Shown: positions 45,912-56,462, counted from the first letter of the stretch. The stretch: DNA of 64,000 nt from Mycetohabitans endofungorum (GCF_037477895.1 NZ_CP132744.1:2480001-2544000); one strand, 5' to 3'. The notes: generated from the sequence alone by a model not told the origin. Numbers and translations: made by a program.

Positions 45912-47114
45912 ATGCTTAGACGCTTTTGGCTGTTCTTTGCGCAGGCGGTGACGGTACTGCTCGCGTTGATGTTCATCGTCGCGACGCTCAAGCCGCACTG
46001 GCTGCAGCGCCAAGGTAACCTCGGGCAACAGCTGGCGTCCCCGATCGTCGCGCTGCAGGAGGTCGCCCCGGGCATCGCGGGCCGCGGACTGGTCACATCC
46101 TATGCAGACGCCGCCCAGCGCGCAATGCCGGCGGTGGTCAACGTATTTTCCAGCAAGGACGGCGCTCAGATGCCGGATCCGCGCGCCAATGACCCACTGT
46201 TCCGCTATTTCTTCGGCGATCGCAATTACGAGCGAAAACGCCAGGAGCCCGCGTCCAACCTCGGCTCCGGCGTCATTGTGAGCTCGGAGGGCTACATTCT
46301 AACGAACCAGCACGTGGTGGACGGCGCCGACGAGATTGAGGTTGCGTTGGCTGACGGGCGCACGGCGAACGCGAAAATGATCGGCGTGGACCCGGAAACG
46401 GATCTGGCGGTGCTCAAGATCAATCTACCCAATCTGCCAACGATTACGCTCGGACGGATGGAGAATGCGCGCGTGGGCGACGTCGTGTTGGCGATCGGCA
46501 ATCCGTTCGGGGTCGGCCAGACAGTGACGATGGGCATTATCAGCGCGCTTGGACGCAATCACCTAGGGATCAACACGTTCGAGAACTTTATTCAGACCGA
46601 TGCGCCGATCAACCCGGGCAATTCCGGCGGCGCACTGGTCGATGTGAACGGCAACTTGCTCGGCATCAATACCGCGATTTATTCGCGCAGCGGTGGCTCG
46701 CTGGGAATCGGCTTTGCCATTCCAGTGTCCACGGCGCGCAGCGTGCTTGAGAGCATCATCACGACGGGCACGGTCACGCGCGGCTGGATCGGCGTCGAGC
46801 CTCAAGACGTGACGCCGGAAATCGCGGAATCGTTCAGTCTGCAGCAAAAATCGGGAGCGATCGTGGCGGGCGTGCTGCGAGGCGGACCGGCGGACAAGGC
46901 CGGTATCAAGCCGGGCGATATCCTCGTGAAGGTCAACGATGAGGACATCACCGACACGACAAGCCTGCTCAACGTGATCGCGCTGATTCAGCCCGGCACG
47001 GTCGCGAAGGTGCACCTGTGGCGCAAGTCGCACGAAATGGACATCGACGTGACGATCGGCAAGCGCCCGCCGCCACCCAAGCAAGCGCTGGACAACGGCG
47101 ACGACGATGAGTGA
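45912..47114 (+). CDS. DegS/DegQ-type periplasmic serine protease (HtrA family)
   Basis: A 400-residue trypsin-like protease anchored by an N-terminal helix (FFAQAVTVLLALMFIVATL). The catalytic triad is His in LTNQHVVDGADEIE, Asp in DPETDLAVLKI and Ser in NPGNSGGALVD. One PDZ domain follows (about 280-380, with DKAGIKPGDILVKVNDEDI). A single PDZ and a membrane anchor resemble DegS, the sensor of envelope stress. The Gly/Pro-rich end (RPPPPKQ) is typical of Burkholderia homologues. Confidence 0.92.
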   Translation: MLRRFWLFFAQAVTVLLALMFIVATLKPHWLQRQGNLGQQLASPIVALQEVAPGIAGRGLVTSYADAAQRAMPAVVNVFSSKDGAQMPDPRANDPLFRYFFGDRNYERKRQEPASNLGSGVIVSSEGYILTNQHVVDGADEIEVALADGRTANAKMIGVDPETDLAVLKINLPNLPTITLGRMENARVGDVVLAIGNPFGVGQTVTMGIISALGRNHLGINTFENFIQTDAPINPGNSGGALVDVNGNLLGINTAIYSRSGGSLGIGFAIPVSTARSVLESIITTGTVTRGWIGVEPQDVTPEIAESFSLQQKSGAIVAGVLRGGPADKAGIKPGDILVKVNDEDITDTTSLLNVIALIQPGTVAKVHLWRKSHEMDIDVTIGKRPPPPKQALDNGDDDE

Positions 47115-47168
47115 CGGGTGGCGCCGCGCGGCGCTCAGCAGAAAGGGGCGCACGACCCGCCCGCGCCG

Positions 47169-47951
47169 CTATTTTGCCTCTTCGCTTCGGGGCTCGCTGT
47201 CCGGCTGTCCCGTGACCAGCAGCCGTGCCGCAATGATCCCGAGTTCGTATAGCACGACCAGCGGCACCGCGAGAATGAGTTGGGAGAAAACGTCGGGCGG
47301 CGTCACGATGGCGGCGACCACGAACGCGCCGACGATTACGTACGGGCGCACTTCTTTGAGCTTCTTCACCGTCACCCAATTCAGCTTCGCGAGCAGCACG
47401 ACGACGATCGGCACTTCGAATGTCACGCCGAACGCGATGAACATTGTCAACACGAAGCTCAGGTAATTGTCGATATCCGTCGACATCTCGGCGCCGAGCG
47501 GCGCATTGTAGTGCGCCATCACGCGGAAGACGGTCGGAAAAACGACGAAATACGCGAACGCCATCCCGCACAGAAACAGCACATAGCTGCTCGAAACTAG
47601 TGGCACCACAAGCTTTTTCTCATGTTGGTACAGGCCCGGCGCAATAAACGCCCAGATCTGGTACAGCACCACCGGCAACGCAATCACGAACGCTACCAGC
47701 ATCGTCACCTTCATTGGCACGAAGAACGAGCCTGTGACGTCGGTGACGATCATCTTGCCACCTTTGGGCAGGTTCGCCATCAGCGGATGAGCCAGCAACC
47801 GGAAAATGTCCGGCGCCCAATAGACCAGCGACACGAACACTACCAGCACCGAGACGGCGGCGCGGATCACTCGCGTGCGCAACTCGATCAAATGCGAAAT
47901 AAACGTTTCTTCGGTGTCTGGTTTCTGCGGATTTTGCGGAGCTTCGCTCAC
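47169..47951 (-). CDS. tatC: Sec-independent protein translocase TatC
   Basis: The 260-residue, six-helix inner-membrane core of the twin-arginine translocase binds the signal peptide. Typical features are the N-terminal EETFISHLIELRTRVIRA, the FFVPMKVTMLVAFVIALPVVLYQIWAFIAPGLY block and the FGVTFEVPIVVVLLAKLNWV helix with its conserved Glu. It is the last gene of tatABC. Confidence 0.96.
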   Translation of the reverse strand: MSEAPQNPQKPDTEETFISHLIELRTRVIRAAVSVLVVFVSLVYWAPDIFRLLAHPLMANLPKGGKMIVTDVTGSFFVPMKVTMLVAFVIALPVVLYQIWAFIAPGLYQHEKKLVVPLVSSSYVLFLCGMAFAYFVVFPTVFRVMAHYNAPLGAEMSTDIDNYLSFVLTMFIAFGVTFEVPIVVVLLAKLNWVTVKKLKEVRPYVIVGAFVVAAIVTPPDVFSQLILAVPLVVLYELGIIAARLLVTGQPDSEPRSEEAK

Positions 47952-47996
47952 AGCGGCCTGGGACGGAGAAAAAAGTGGACAGGAAACGGTATCGGA

Positions 47997-48524
47997 TCAC
48001 AGGAAACGGATCGGACGCCGCAAGTTGGGCGGCGTATGCCGCGCCACGCGGGCCGCGCCGGACTGTACACGGGTACGGCGTGCGGCAACCCGTTTGTACC
48101 ACACCGGCGTCGCCGTGCGCTGGACTCGCCAGTTTTTGCGCGATGAGGTCCGCCCCGCTCCACTGTACGAGTCGTGCCAAATCGAATTCGGCGTGCCGGT
48201 GCCGACACCTTGCTCGGCACTGTCCGTGCTCAGGCCGGTGCCGTCACGCCAAGCATCAGTCAACTCGGTTTGCGCCTGCTGCACGTGCTCGTGAATCGAG
48301 GTTTGCATATCCCGCGCGGCATCTTCGAAATCGGATTTCATCTTGCGCAACTCGTCCAACTCGATCTCGCGCATCACCTCCGCCTTGACGTCGTTCACAT
48401 AGCGCTGGGCACGGCCGAACAATGCGCCCGCAGTGCGCGCCACACCGGGCAGCTTCTTCGGGCCGATCACGATCAGCGCCACGACGCCGATCAGCGCCAT
48501 CTTGCTAAGGCCTAAGTCGAGCAT
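47997..48524 (-). CDS. tatB: Sec-independent protein translocase TatB
   Basis: A 175-residue protein with one N-terminal helix (LSKMALIGVVALIVIGPKKL with the conserved GPKKLP hinge), an amphipathic helix and a long variable C-terminal tail. TatB works with TatC in recognising folded substrates such as PetA. The tail from about residue 120 is Arg-rich and not conserved. It lies between tatA and tatC. Confidence 0.93.
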   Translation of the reverse strand: MLDLGLSKMALIGVVALIVIGPKKLPGVARTAGALFGRAQRYVNDVKAEVMREIELDELRKMKSDFEDAARDMQTSIHEHVQQAQTELTDAWRDGTGLSTDSAEQGVGTGTPNSIWHDSYSGAGRTSSRKNWRVQRTATPVWYKRVAARRTRVQSGAARVARHTPPNLRRPIRFL

Positions 48525-48557
48525 GGCGGGGAGCCAGACAGCGCACGAGCTGCGCGC

Positions 48558-48791
48558 TCAACGCGCATCGCGCGAACCGGCCTTCTCCTTCGCGTCGACA
48601 TCGATCGTATCGGAGCGTGGCAGTTCCTTGTGCGGGTCGGTGCTAGCCTCTTTCGCGTCGCGCATACCTTCCTTGAAGCCTTTGATCGCACCGCCGAGGT
48701 CGCTGCCGATGTTGCGCAGCTTTTTCGTGCCGAACACCAACGCAACGATCAACAGCACGACCAACCAGTGCCAAATACTCAATGAACCCAT
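48558..48791 (-). CDS. tatA: Sec-independent protein translocase TatA
   Basis: A 77-residue pore-forming subunit: short N-terminal helix ([21 protein letters not shown]), FGTKKLRN hinge, amphipathic helix ([14 protein letters not shown]) and charged tail. It is first of the tatABC operon, just downstream of hinT. Confidence 0.96.
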   Translation of the reverse strand: MGSLSIWHWLVVLLIVALVFGTKKLRNIGSDLGGAIKGFKEGMRDAKEASTDPHKELPRSDTIDVDAKEKAGSRDAR

Positions 48792-48824
48792 AAAAACTCT
48801 CCGATTTCGAATGCGTGCGGTGTA

Positions 48825-49187
48825 TCAGCCCATCCTCAACCACGGCCGCGGGCCGGCCAGGATATGCGCGTGCAGGTGGTAGACCTCCTGCCCGCCGCCC
48901 GGCCCGGTGTTGATCACGGTCCGGAAACCGGTTTGCCCGCCGGTGTACGCGCAACCCAATTGCTCGGCCAGGCGCGCCACTAATATTGCCATTCTACCAA
49001 GCAGCGGTGCATCTTCTTCCGTGCAATGGGACAGTGTTTCGATATGTTTTCGAGGAATGACCAGCACGTGCACGGCAGCTGCCGGCCGCAGATCGTGGAA
49101 CGCGACGAATTCGTCGTTCTCGAACACCTTTTTGCTCGGCAACTCGCCGCTGGCAATCTTGCAAAAGATACAGTCGGATTGCGTCAT
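48825..49187 (-). CDS. hinT: Histidine triad (HIT) nucleotide-binding protein, HinT-like
   Basis: A 120-residue HIT hydrolase of purine nucleoside phosphoramidates. It opens with SDCIFCKIASGELPSKKVFE and ends with the active-site triad YHLHAHILAG (HxHxH). The upstream GGGQEVYHLH segment is conserved. It lies between hisE-side genes and tatA, common in beta-proteobacteria. Confidence 0.95.
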   Translation of the reverse strand: MTQSDCIFCKIASGELPSKKVFENDEFVAFHDLRPAAAVHVLVIPRKHIETLSHCTEEDAPLLGRMAILVARLAEQLGCAYTGGQTGFRTVINTGPGGGQEVYHLHAHILAGPRPWLRMG

Positions 49188-49211
49188 ATCACGTCTCCAG
49201 TCAGCCCACCG

Positions 49212-49613
49212 TCATGCCGCCGCCCGCACCGGCAACGGCTTGTTGTCGTTCAGATACAGCCATCCCTTGATGATCCGGTAAAGTACCCAAACGCCGGCGG
49301 CGAACCAGATGGCGAAACCGATCACAATCACCATCGTGACGAAACCCACGCCGCCCCACACCAATCCCCACCAGAAGGTGCGAATCTGCCAATCGAAATG
49401 CGCGGCGTACGGCGTGTGGGCGACATCGTCACGCTTGACGTAGTTGACGATGACAGCAATCAGGGCCGACACGCCGCCAGTGAACCACACCAACGCGTAG
49501 AGCGCGTACAACAGATGGGTAAGCGTTCTGAGCGAGCGCAGCCGCTGTTCGTCCAGCGGCGCACGCTGGGCCATGCGCACCGCACGCTCGTTGTCATCTA
49601 ACGGATCATTCAT
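49212..49613 (-). CDS. Small integral membrane protein (DUF4870-like)
   Basis: From the ATG at 49613 (MNDPLDDNERAVRMAQRAPL) it has 133 residues with three or four hydrophobic segments (LLYALYALVWFTGGVSALIAVIV, FWWGLVWGGVGFVTMVIVIGFAI, WFAAGVWVLYRIIKGW). The YAAHFDWQIRTFWWG stretch is typical of small DUF4870-type proteins. No function is known. It is conserved between hisE and hinT in Burkholderia. Confidence 0.8.
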   Translation of the reverse strand: MNDPLDDNERAVRMAQRAPLDEQRLRSLRTLTHLLYALYALVWFTGGVSALIAVIVNYVKRDDVAHTPYAAHFDWQIRTFWWGLVWGGVGFVTMVIVIGFAIWFAAGVWVLYRIIKGWLYLNDNKPLPVRAAA

Positions 49614-49642
49614 CGCATCGCTCCGCAGCACTGCCGCATGGC

Positions 49643-50068
49643 TCAATCACCATCCTGTTCGCGCTCGCGCCGCTTGCGCAACGCCTTTTCCTCAATGCCC
49701 GATAGGCCCTCGCGGCGTTGCAGTTCGGCCAGCACGTCATTGGGCCCGACACCATAATGCGACAACATGACAAGACAATGGAACCACAGGTCGGCCACCT
49801 CGTTCACCAGCGTCGCGCTCGAGCCCTCGTGGCGCGCGTCCTTGGCCGCCATCACAACTTCGGTGGCCTCCTCGCCGATCTTTTTCAGAATCGCGTCGTC
49901 GCCCTTGTGGAACAGTCGCGCGACATAAGAGGCTTCGGGATCGCCCCCCTTGCGGCCGTCAATCGTCGCCGCCAGCCGCAACAACACGTCGCGCGGGGTG
50001 TCGTTCACGTCCCGCGCACGCCTGGCGTCAGCCGTCCCGTACAGCATAGGTTGAGTAGGGTGGGTCAT
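49643..50068 (-). CDS. hisE: Phosphoribosyl-ATP pyrophosphatase
   Basis: HisE hydrolyses phosphoribosyl-ATP to phosphoribosyl-AMP, step 2 of histidine synthesis. It is 141 residues, with the MazG-like helical core [15 protein letters not shown] and [20 protein letters not shown] holding acidic metal ligands. Its start overlaps the hisI stop by 4 bp. The N-terminal 25 residues are less conserved, so a later start is possible. Confidence 0.95.
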   Translation of the reverse strand: MTHPTQPMLYGTADARRARDVNDTPRDVLLRLAATIDGRKGGDPEASYVARLFHKGDDAILKKIGEEATEVVMAAKDARHEGSSATLVNEVADLWFHCLVMLSHYGVGPNDVLAELQRREGLSGIEEKALRKRREREQDGD

Positions 50069-50466
50069 GAATAGATGCTTTCCGGATCCTTCAGGACGGG
50101 GGCGACCGATATCCAGCCGCCGTCGTCCACGGTGCCTTCAAATTTCTGAAAAAAACACGAATGCCGGCCGGTATGGCAAGCAATGCCGGATACCTGCTCG
50201 ACCTTCAACAGCACGACATCCTCGTCGCAGTCCAGCCGCACTTCGCGCACGTGCTGCACATGGCCGGACGCCTCGCCCTTGAACCACAGTTTGTTACGCG
50301 AGCGGGAAAAGTAGACGGCACGCCCCAGCTCGATGGTCTTGGCCAATGCTTCGCGGTTCATCCACGCGAACATCAATACATCGTTGCTCGACGCTTCCTG
50401 CGCGATCACCGGCACCAGGCCGTTCGCGTCCCATTTCACCTTGTCCAGCCAGTCGTTGCCGTCCAT
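50065..50466 (-). CDS. hisI: Phosphoribosyl-AMP cyclohydrolase
   Basis: HisI opens the adenine ring of phosphoribosyl-AMP, step 3 of histidine synthesis, using a Zn ion. The 133-residue protein has the metal-site motif [14 protein letters not shown] and the Cys cluster [11 protein letters not shown]. The ATG shares its first base position with the hisF stop (50466), a tight overlap. Confidence 0.96.
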   Translation of the reverse strand: MDGNDWLDKVKWDANGLVPVIAQEASSNDVLMFAWMNREALAKTIELGRAVYFSRSRNKLWFKGEASGHVQHVREVRLDCDEDVVLLKVEQVSGIACHTGRHSCFFQKFEGTVDDGGWISVAPVLKDPESIYS

Positions 50467-51239
50467 TACTGCCTCACTGCAATGCCACGTTCGGCCATGA
50501 ACTGCTTCGCGTCGCCGACCGTGTATTCGCCATAGTGGAAAATGCTGGCAGCCAATACCGCGTCCGCACGGCCATCGGTGACCCCGTCAGCCAGATGCTG
50601 CAGCGAGCCCACGCCGCCCGAGGCAATGACTGGCACCGACACCGCGTCCGATACCGCGCGCGTGAGCGCCAGATCAAATCCACTTTTGGTACCGTCCCGG
50701 TCCATGCTGGTCAGCAAGATCTCGCCGGCTCCGAACTGCGCCATCCGACACGCCCATTGTACGGCGTCAAGCCCAGTCGCCTTGCGGCCACCGTGCGTAA
50801 ACACCTCCCAACGTGGCGCCTCATGCGAATCGCCGACCTGCTTCGCGTCAATCGCAACGACGATGCACTGCGAACCGTAGCGCTCGCTTACGTCGCGGAC
50901 GAACTGCGGATTGGCCACCGCGGTGGAATTGACACTGACTTTGTCAGCGCCTGCGTTGAGCAGCCGCCGTACGTCCTCGACGGTGCGCACGCCACCGCCG
51001 ACCGTCAGCGGGATGAACACCTGCGCGGCAACCGACTCGATGATCGGCAGGATCAAGTCGCGCCCGTCGGACGTCGCGGTAATGTCCAGGAACGTGAGTT
51101 CGTCAGCCCCCTGCTCGTCGTAGCGCCGCGCGATCTCGACCGGATCGCCGGCGTCGCGCAGTTCGACGAAATTGACGCCTTTGACGACCCGTCCGGCGGT
51201 CACGTCAAGACACGGAATGATGCGTTTCGGTAAAGCCAT
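50466..51239 (-). CDS. hisF: Imidazole glycerol phosphate synthase, cyclase subunit
   Basis: HisF is a TIM barrel that uses ammonia delivered by HisH to form imidazole glycerol phosphate and AICAR. The 257-residue protein has catalytic Asp residues in [16 protein letters not shown] (D11) and IVVAIDAKQ (D130) and the C-terminal phosphate loop [15 protein letters not shown]. It is downstream of hisA in the operon. Confidence 0.97.
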   Translation of the reverse strand: MALPKRIIPCLDVTAGRVVKGVNFVELRDAGDPVEIARRYDEQGADELTFLDITATSDGRDLILPIIESVAAQVFIPLTVGGGVRTVEDVRRLLNAGADKVSVNSTAVANPQFVRDVSERYGSQCIVVAIDAKQVGDSHEAPRWEVFTHGGRKATGLDAVQWACRMAQFGAGEILLTSMDRDGTKSGFDLALTRAVSDAVSVPVIASGGVGSLQHLADGVTDGRADAVLAASIFHYGEYTVGDAKQFMAERGIAVRQ

Positions 51240-51323
51240 GAAAGTAGGTGCTGAAAAGTGAAACGCGTGGGGCCAGCGCGACGGCGGCGCCCGGGCAGCC
51301 GACCCACGGCGCGCGCCGCAGCC

Positions 51324-52073
51324 TCAGGCGCTGGACTCGCGCAGCGAATCGGCAAGGTTCTGCGCAGCCGTGAAATTGAGTTCGCCGGAATAGATCGCGC
51401 GCCCACAAATCACACCCTCGATCCCCTCGTCCTCGACGGCGCACAGCGCGTCGATGTCGGCCAGGTTAGACAGCCCGCCACTGGCGATCACCGGAATCTT
51501 GACCGCCTGCGCGAGACGCACGGTCGCTTCGATGTTGATTCCCTGCAACATACCGTCGCGGCCGATATCGGTATAGACGATCGCCTCGACGCCGTAATCC
51601 TCAAACTTGCGCGCCAGGTCGATCACCTCGTGCCCGGTCAGCTTGCTCCAGCCGTCCGTGGCCACTTTGCCGTCCTTCGCGTCCAGCCCAACGATGATAT
51701 GGCCGCCGAATGCACTGCACGCATCCCGCAGGAATCCCGGGTTCTTCACCGCGGCCGTACCGATGATCACATACGACAGTCCATCGTCCAGGTACCGCTC
51801 GATCGTATTGAGGTCGCGAATCCCGCCACCGAGCTGCACAGGAATCTCATCACCGACCTCGGCGATGATTGAGCAAATCGCATCTTCGTTCCTCGGCTTG
51901 CCGGCGAACGCGCCGTTCAGGTCGACCAGATGAAGCCGACGCGCACCGTTATCCACCCAATGACGGGCCATGGCCGCCGGGTCCTCGGAAAAGACCGTCA
52001 CCTGGTCCATATCGCCTTGCTTCAGGCGCACACATTGACCGTCCTTGAGGTCGATGGCCGGGATGAGCAACAT
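51324..52073 (-). CDS. hisA: Phosphoribosylformimino-5-aminoimidazole carboxamide ribotide isomerase
   Basis: A TIM-barrel isomerase (ProFAR to PRFAR), step 4 of histidine synthesis. The 249-residue protein has Asp8 in [16 protein letters not shown] and the second catalytic Asp in [14 protein letters not shown] near residue 130. [15 protein letters not shown] binds phosphate. A 312-bp gap with a heptamer repeat separates it from hisH upstream. Confidence 0.96.
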   Translation of the reverse strand: MLLIPAIDLKDGQCVRLKQGDMDQVTVFSEDPAAMARHWVDNGARRLHLVDLNGAFAGKPRNEDAICSIIAEVGDEIPVQLGGGIRDLNTIERYLDDGLSYVIIGTAAVKNPGFLRDACSAFGGHIIVGLDAKDGKVATDGWSKLTGHEVIDLARKFEDYGVEAIVYTDIGRDGMLQGINIEATVRLAQAVKIPVIASGGLSNLADIDALCAVEDEGIEGVICGRAIYSGELNFTAAQNLADSLRESSA

Positions 52074-52213
52074 AACTATCGCGTGTCAGTCTGGAGTAAG
52101 AAATTCATTGGGCTGCCACCACGTTGCGGTGTGACGGCAGGTCTTTGCTAGTTTAGTACAAGTTGTAAGGCGGCCCCGGCCGGCGCACGACCCAGTGCCG
52201 AAGGCTGCGCGCC

Positions 52214-52379
52214 ACCGAACACCGAACACCGAACACCGAACATCGGATACCGGATACCGGATACCGGATACCAGATACCAGATACCAGATACCAGATACC
52301 AGATACCAGATACCAGATACCAGATACCAGATACCAGATACCAGATACCAGATACCAGATACCAGATACCAGATACCGG
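52214..52379. repeat. Heptanucleotide tandem repeat, 23 copies, inside the his operon
   Basis: Four copies of ACCGAAC, one ATCGGAT, three ACCGGAT and fifteen ACCAGAT in uninterrupted 7-bp register, with a partial copy at the end. The graded variants suggest stepwise expansion from one side. It fills most of the hisA-hisH gap (52074-52385), 7 bp from the hisH stop. The rest of the gap holds no gene. Confidence 0.95.
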
Positions 52380-52385
52380 CAATCA

Positions 52386-53027
52386 TCATGGATCCCACCG
52401 GACAAAATTGCGATACAGCCGCAACCCCACTTCCGCGCTTTTTTCGGGATGGAACTGCGTGGCAAAAATGTTATCCCGTGCTACCGCGGACGTAAACGGC
52501 GCGCCGTACACGGTTTCACCCACGGTGTCAGACGCGTCGTCGGGTACCACATAATAGCTGTGCACGAAATAGAAGAAGCTCTGGTCGGCGATGCCATCCC
52601 ACAGCGGGTGGAACCGAGTCTGCCGCACCCGGTTCCAGCCCGTCTGCGGCACCTTGAAGCGCGAGCCGTCGTCCTGCAGCTTGCTACCCAGTTGAAAACG
52701 CATGCACTTGCCGCCCAGCACGCCCAGGCCCTTCGTATCAGCCTCCTCGCTCCAGTCGAACAGCATTTGCTCGCCCACACACACGCCCAGGACCGGCTTA
52801 GTGCGTGTCGCCTCCAGCACCGCGTCCTGCAGCCCCGAGGCGGCCAGCGACGCCATGCAATCGCGCATCGCCCCTTGTCCGGGCAGCACCACGCGATGCG
52901 CGGCGCGCACCTTGTGCACGTCGCTAACCACTTGCACGTCGGCCTGTGGTGCGGCGTGCAACATCGCCTGCCAGACCGAGCGCAGGTTGCCCATTCCGTA
53001 GTCGACAATCGCTATCGAAGTTTTCAT
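52386..53027 (-). CDS. hisH: Imidazole glycerol phosphate synthase, glutaminase subunit
   Basis: HisH hydrolyses glutamine and channels ammonia to HisF. From the ATG at 53027 ([20 protein letters not shown]) it has 213 residues. The nucleophile Cys is in [12 protein letters not shown], where most relatives have GICLGMQ. The oxyanion/His-Glu pair is in [10 protein letters not shown]. It is upstream of the repeat and downstream of the decayed marC. Confidence 0.95.
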   Translation of the reverse strand: MKTSIAIVDYGMGNLRSVWQAMLHAAPQADVQVVSDVHKVRAAHRVVLPGQGAMRDCMASLAASGLQDAVLEATRTKPVLGVCVGEQMLFDWSEEADTKGLGVLGGKCMRFQLGSKLQDDGSRFKVPQTGWNRVRQTRFHPLWDGIADQSFFYFVHSYYVVPDDASDTVGETVYGAPFTSAVARDNIFATQFHPEKSAEVGLRLYRNFVRWDP

Positions 53028-53049
53028 GCAGACCCGCTTCTGATACACA

Positions 53050-53400
53050 TCCTTCCCAAAACCGCGCGGGGTGGTCGCGCCACCCGCCCCGCGCGCTGTT
53101 CGCCTGCTACCTGAGTACCGGTAGCAGTATTTTCAATCAGTTCGAGCAACTCGCACCAGTAGTGCGACTTGTTCGCATACACGATGACGGTACTGATCGT
53201 CCCCGGCCCCGTCAGCAACGGAATCGCCAGCGGCAAGACGGCCACGCTGTTCTTCACCTTGGCCTCATCGCGCTCCTCGGCGGTGCTGCGCGCGTTGCCC
53301 AAGCGACGCCATCGAAATGCCGAAGAAAGAGATAATGTGCTCGCCGGCCTGATCTCCGGCAACGCGCGGTTGAGCAACGGTGGCAACGTGTTCTACAGGC
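53050..53400 (-). pseudogene. Decayed MarC-family membrane protein
   Basis: Minus-strand frames contain VAVLPLAIPLLTGPGTISTV followed by IVYANKSHYWCELLELI, and in another frame EHIISFFGISMASL. These are pieces of a MarC/YhgN-type membrane protein, but stops and frameshifts break it and most of the helices are missing. MarC is typically encoded between hisB and hisH in Burkholderia, so this is decay in place rather than an insertion. Confidence 0.85.
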
Positions 53401-53980
53401 TGCCCTTGGTTGACGGGATCTGTCCAGCCGCGCGCTCATCGATCTCGGCGGCCATGCGCAGCGCCCGGCCGAACGCTTTGAACGCGGTCTCGACCTGGTG
53501 ATGCGCATTCAAGCCGCGCAAGTTGTCGATATGCAGCGTGACGCCGGCATGATTGACGAAGCCGCGGAAAAACTCGATCGTTAGATCGACATCGAAGTTG
53601 CCGATCCGCGCGCGCGTAAACGGGATATGAAACTCCAGTCCCGGGCGTCCAGAAAAATCAATGACGACGCGGGACAATGCTTCGTCCAGCGGTACGTACG
53701 CGTGACCGTAGCGGCGAATGCCCTTACGGTCACCGATCGCCTTGGCGACAGCCTGGCCCAGCGTAATGCCGGTGTCCTCGACCGTATGGTGGTCGTCTAT
53801 GTGCCAGTCGCCGAGCGCGTTGACCTCGAGATCAATCAAGCCGTGGCGGGCAATTTGATCCAGCATGTGATCGAGAAACGGCACCCCGGTGTTCAGCTTT
53901 TGCTGGCCGGTGCCGTCCAGATTGACCTTGACCCGGATTTGCGTTTCGCTCGTGTTGCGCACGACTTCCGCAATACGCAT
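53393..53980 (-). CDS. hisB: Imidazoleglycerol-phosphate dehydratase
   Basis: HisB dehydrates imidazole glycerol phosphate to imidazole acetol phosphate, step 7 of histidine synthesis. The monofunctional 195-residue form has the two Mn-binding repeats: [17 protein letters not shown] with [12 protein letters not shown], and [15 protein letters not shown] with [12 protein letters not shown]. The start [17 protein letters not shown] is typical. Confidence 0.97.
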   Translation of the reverse strand: MRIAEVVRNTSETQIRVKVNLDGTGQQKLNTGVPFLDHMLDQIARHGLIDLEVNALGDWHIDDHHTVEDTGITLGQAVAKAIGDRKGIRRYGHAYVPLDEALSRVVIDFSGRPGLEFHIPFTRARIGNFDVDLTIEFFRGFVNHAGVTLHIDNLRGLNAHHQVETAFKAFGRALRMAAEIDERAAGQIPSTKGSL

Positions 53981-54028
53981 GAATATTCCTGAAAATGGCG
54001 GAAAAGTTAAACGGCGACTCGCATGCGA

Positions 54029-55099
54029 TCAAACCAGCACATTGCTCAACGCAGCCAGCAATTGTGCATTCTCATCCGGCGTGCTGACCGTGATCCGCAC
54101 GCACTCAGCCAGCAATGGATGCATTTTACTCACGTTTTTGATCAGAATCCGTGCACCGAGCAACGCGTCGAACACCGCAGCGGCATCTGGCACGCGCACC
54201 AGCAGGAAGTTCCCCGCACTCGGAAACACGTGAGCACCAGGCAACGCGCCGATCGCCTCGGCAAGTCGCGCCCGCTCGGCACGCAACTCAGCGGCCTGCG
54301 CATCGAGCACTTCTAGGTGATCGAGCATAAAATCGACGGTCGCCTGCGTCAGCACGTTGGTGTTGTAGGGGGGACGCACCTTGTCGAGTTCGTTGATCCA
54401 GGCTGGCAAACCGACCAGATAGCCGAGCCGGATACCGGCCAGGCCCAGCTTGGAGACGGTGCGCATGACCACCACGTTGTCGAACTCGCCGGCTCGCGAC
54501 ATCCAGCTGCGCTGCGCGAATGGTTGATATGCTTCGTCGATGACCACCAGCGACCGGTTGGCCGCGCGCACGACCCGCTCGAGATCCGCGTCGTCAAACA
54601 GCGTGCCGGTCGGATTGTTCGGGTAGGCCAGATAGATCACCGCGGGCTGGTGCACAGCAACGGCCTCCAGCATCGCGCTCCCATCCAGCGTCAGATCGGC
54701 ATTCAGCGGCACACCCACGAATTCCAAATGGGCGAGCTTGGCCGACATCGCGTACATCACGAAGCCGGGCACCGGCGCCAGGAGCTTGGCACCCGGCTTC
54801 GCGCACGCGGTCGCGATCAGGCTGATCAATTCGTCCGACCCATTGCCCAGCAGCACGTCGCAATCAGCCGGCACCTGCATCGCGCGCTTGAGCTTGTCCA
54901 GCAGCGCGCCGGGCCGCGGCAACGGGTAGCGGTTCAACGCAACCTGTGCGAGCCGCTCGCCGAGCCGGTCCGCAAGCGGCCGCGGCAGCGCGTAGGGGTT
55001 TTCCATGGCGTCCAGCTTGATCAAGCCGGCGGCATCCGGTACCGGATAGCTCGTCATCGCAAGCACGTCCGCGCGAATGATGTCCTGGGGTATCGTCAT
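54029..55099 (-). CDS. hisC: Histidinol-phosphate aminotransferase
   Basis: A 356-residue class-I PLP enzyme that converts imidazole acetol phosphate and glutamate to histidinol phosphate. The start block is [12 protein letters not shown], the PLP-contact motif is [14 protein letters not shown], the Asp is in [13 protein letters not shown], and the Schiff-base Lys is in [18 protein letters not shown]. It lies between hisB and hisD. Confidence 0.96.
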   Translation of the reverse strand: MTIPQDIIRADVLAMTSYPVPDAAGLIKLDAMENPYALPRPLADRLGERLAQVALNRYPLPRPGALLDKLKRAMQVPADCDVLLGNGSDELISLIATACAKPGAKLLAPVPGFVMYAMSAKLAHLEFVGVPLNADLTLDGSAMLEAVAVHQPAVIYLAYPNNPTGTLFDDADLERVVRAANRSLVVIDEAYQPFAQRSWMSRAGEFDNVVVMRTVSKLGLAGIRLGYLVGLPAWINELDKVRPPYNTNVLTQATVDFMLDHLEVLDAQAAELRAERARLAEAIGALPGAHVFPSAGNFLLVRVPDAAAVFDALLGARILIKNVSKMHPLLAECVRITVSTPDENAQLLAALSNVLV

Positions 55100-55139
55100 A
55101 GTCTGGTATCCAAGCTGTCCCGCCTGCCCGCCAGTGCGG

Positions 55140-56462
55140 TCAGCCGCCGGTCTTCATCCGATACTCAGCGCTGCGCGCGTGCCCCTGCAGGCCCTCACCA
55201 TACGCGAGTTCCGCGGCAATTTCACCCAGCGTCTGCGCCCCTTCGGGGCTCACTTCAATCACGCTCGAGCGCTTCAGGAAGTCATACACGCCCAACGGCG
55301 ACGAAAAGCGTGCGGTACGGGAAGTCGGCAGTACGTGGTTCGGGCCCGCACAATAGTCGCCGAGGCTCTCGCTCGTGTAACGGCCGAGGAAGATCGCGCC
55401 AGCGTGGCGAATGTGCGGCACCCATTGATGCGGCTCGAGCGCCGATACCTCCAGGTGCTCCGGCGCAATATCGTTGGCGATCGCGCATGCCTCGGCCATG
55501 TCTCGGACCTTAATCAGCGCGCCGCGATTCTGCAGTGAACGGGTGATCACGTCGCGCCGCGGCATCGTCCCAATCAGCTGGTCAATCGCCTCCTCGACGC
55601 GCCGGATGAATACGGCGTCCGGACACAATAGGATCGACTGCGCGAGTTCGTCGTGCTCGGCCTGCGAAAATAGGTCCATTGCGACCCAACGCGGATCGGT
55701 GGTGCCATCGCACAACACCAAGATCTCCGATGGGCCGGCGATCATGTCGATGCCGACCGTGCCGAACACTCGTCGCTTGGCGGCGGCGACGTAGGCATTG
55801 CCCGGTCCGCAGATCTTGTCCACGGCCGGGATCGTATCCGTACCGTATGCGAGCGCGCCGATGGCCTGGGCGCCCCCGATGGTCAACACCCGGTCCACGC
55901 CGCCAAGCAGCGCAGCAGCCAGCACAAGGTCATTGGCCACGCCGTCCGGCGTCGGCACTACCATCACGATCTCGCGCACGCCGGCCACGCGCGCCGGAAT
56001 CGCATTCATCAGCACCGACGACGGGTAGGCGGCCTTACCGCCGGGCACGTACACGCCGACGCGGTCTAGCGGCGTGACCTTTTGGCCGAGCACCGTGCCA
56101 TCCGCCTCGGTATACTGCCAGCTGTGGCTGCCGCATTCGATTTTTTGCTTGTCGTGATACGCGTGCACGCGTGCCGCCGCCGCCTCTAACGCTGCCCGGC
56201 GCTTGGGTTCCAGCGCATCCAGTGCCGCCTGTAGCTGGGCAGCCGGCAATTCCAGGGACGCAACGCTGTCCACGTCCAGCCGGTCAAAACGCTTCGTATA
56301 TTCCAGCACAGCGGCATCGCCGCGTAATTTGACATCAGCTAAGATCTGCGCGACCGAGCGCTCGATCGCTTCGTCTTCGCTCGCCTCGAATGCGAGCACG
56401 GCCGCCAACGCCGGCTTGAAACCGGCATCCGAGGAGTCGAGTTTGCGGATCTTGATCGCCAT
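55140..56462 (-). CDS. hisD: Histidinol dehydrogenase
   Basis: HisD carries out the last two steps, oxidising histidinol to histidine with two NAD+. The 440-residue Zn enzyme has the family signature [53 protein letters not shown] and the C-terminal [20 protein letters not shown] with the metal/active-site His. It is upstream of hisC. Confidence 0.97.
   Translation of the reverse strand: MAIKIRKLDSSDAGFKPALAAVLAFEASEDEAIERSVAQILADVKLRGDAAVLEYTKRFDRLDVDSVASLELPAAQLQAALDALEPKRRAALEAAAARVHAYHDKQKIECGSHSWQYTEADGTVLGQKVTPLDRVGVYVPGGKAAYPSSVLMNAIPARVAGVREIVMVVPTPDGVANDLVLAAALLGGVDRVLTIGGAQAIGALAYGTDTIPAVDKICGPGNAYVAAAKRRVFGTVGIDMIAGPSEILVLCDGTTDPRWVAMDLFSQAEHDELAQSILLCPDAVFIRRVEEAIDQLIGTMPRRDVITRSLQNRGALIKVRDMAEACAIANDIAPEHLEVSALEPHQWVPHIRHAGAIFLGRYTSESLGDYCAGPNHVLPTSRTARFSSPLGVYDFLKRSSVIEVSPEGAQTLGEIAAELAYGEGLQGHARSAEYRMKTGG

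Noticed and set aside
52086..52465. Repeat-encoded open frames (VSGIWYL or DTRYQIP units) over the heptamer array, or a CRISPR array
   Set aside because: The frames exist only because a 7-bp repeat has no stops in any phase. There are no spacers, so it is not CRISPR, and no start site or family supports a protein.
54317..55513. A 398-residue plus-strand frame antisense to hisC and hisD
   Set aside because: High-G+C coding DNA often leaves long open antisense frames. Its translation is Arg/His/Gln-rich with no domain, and the minus strand carries full-length hisC and hisD.
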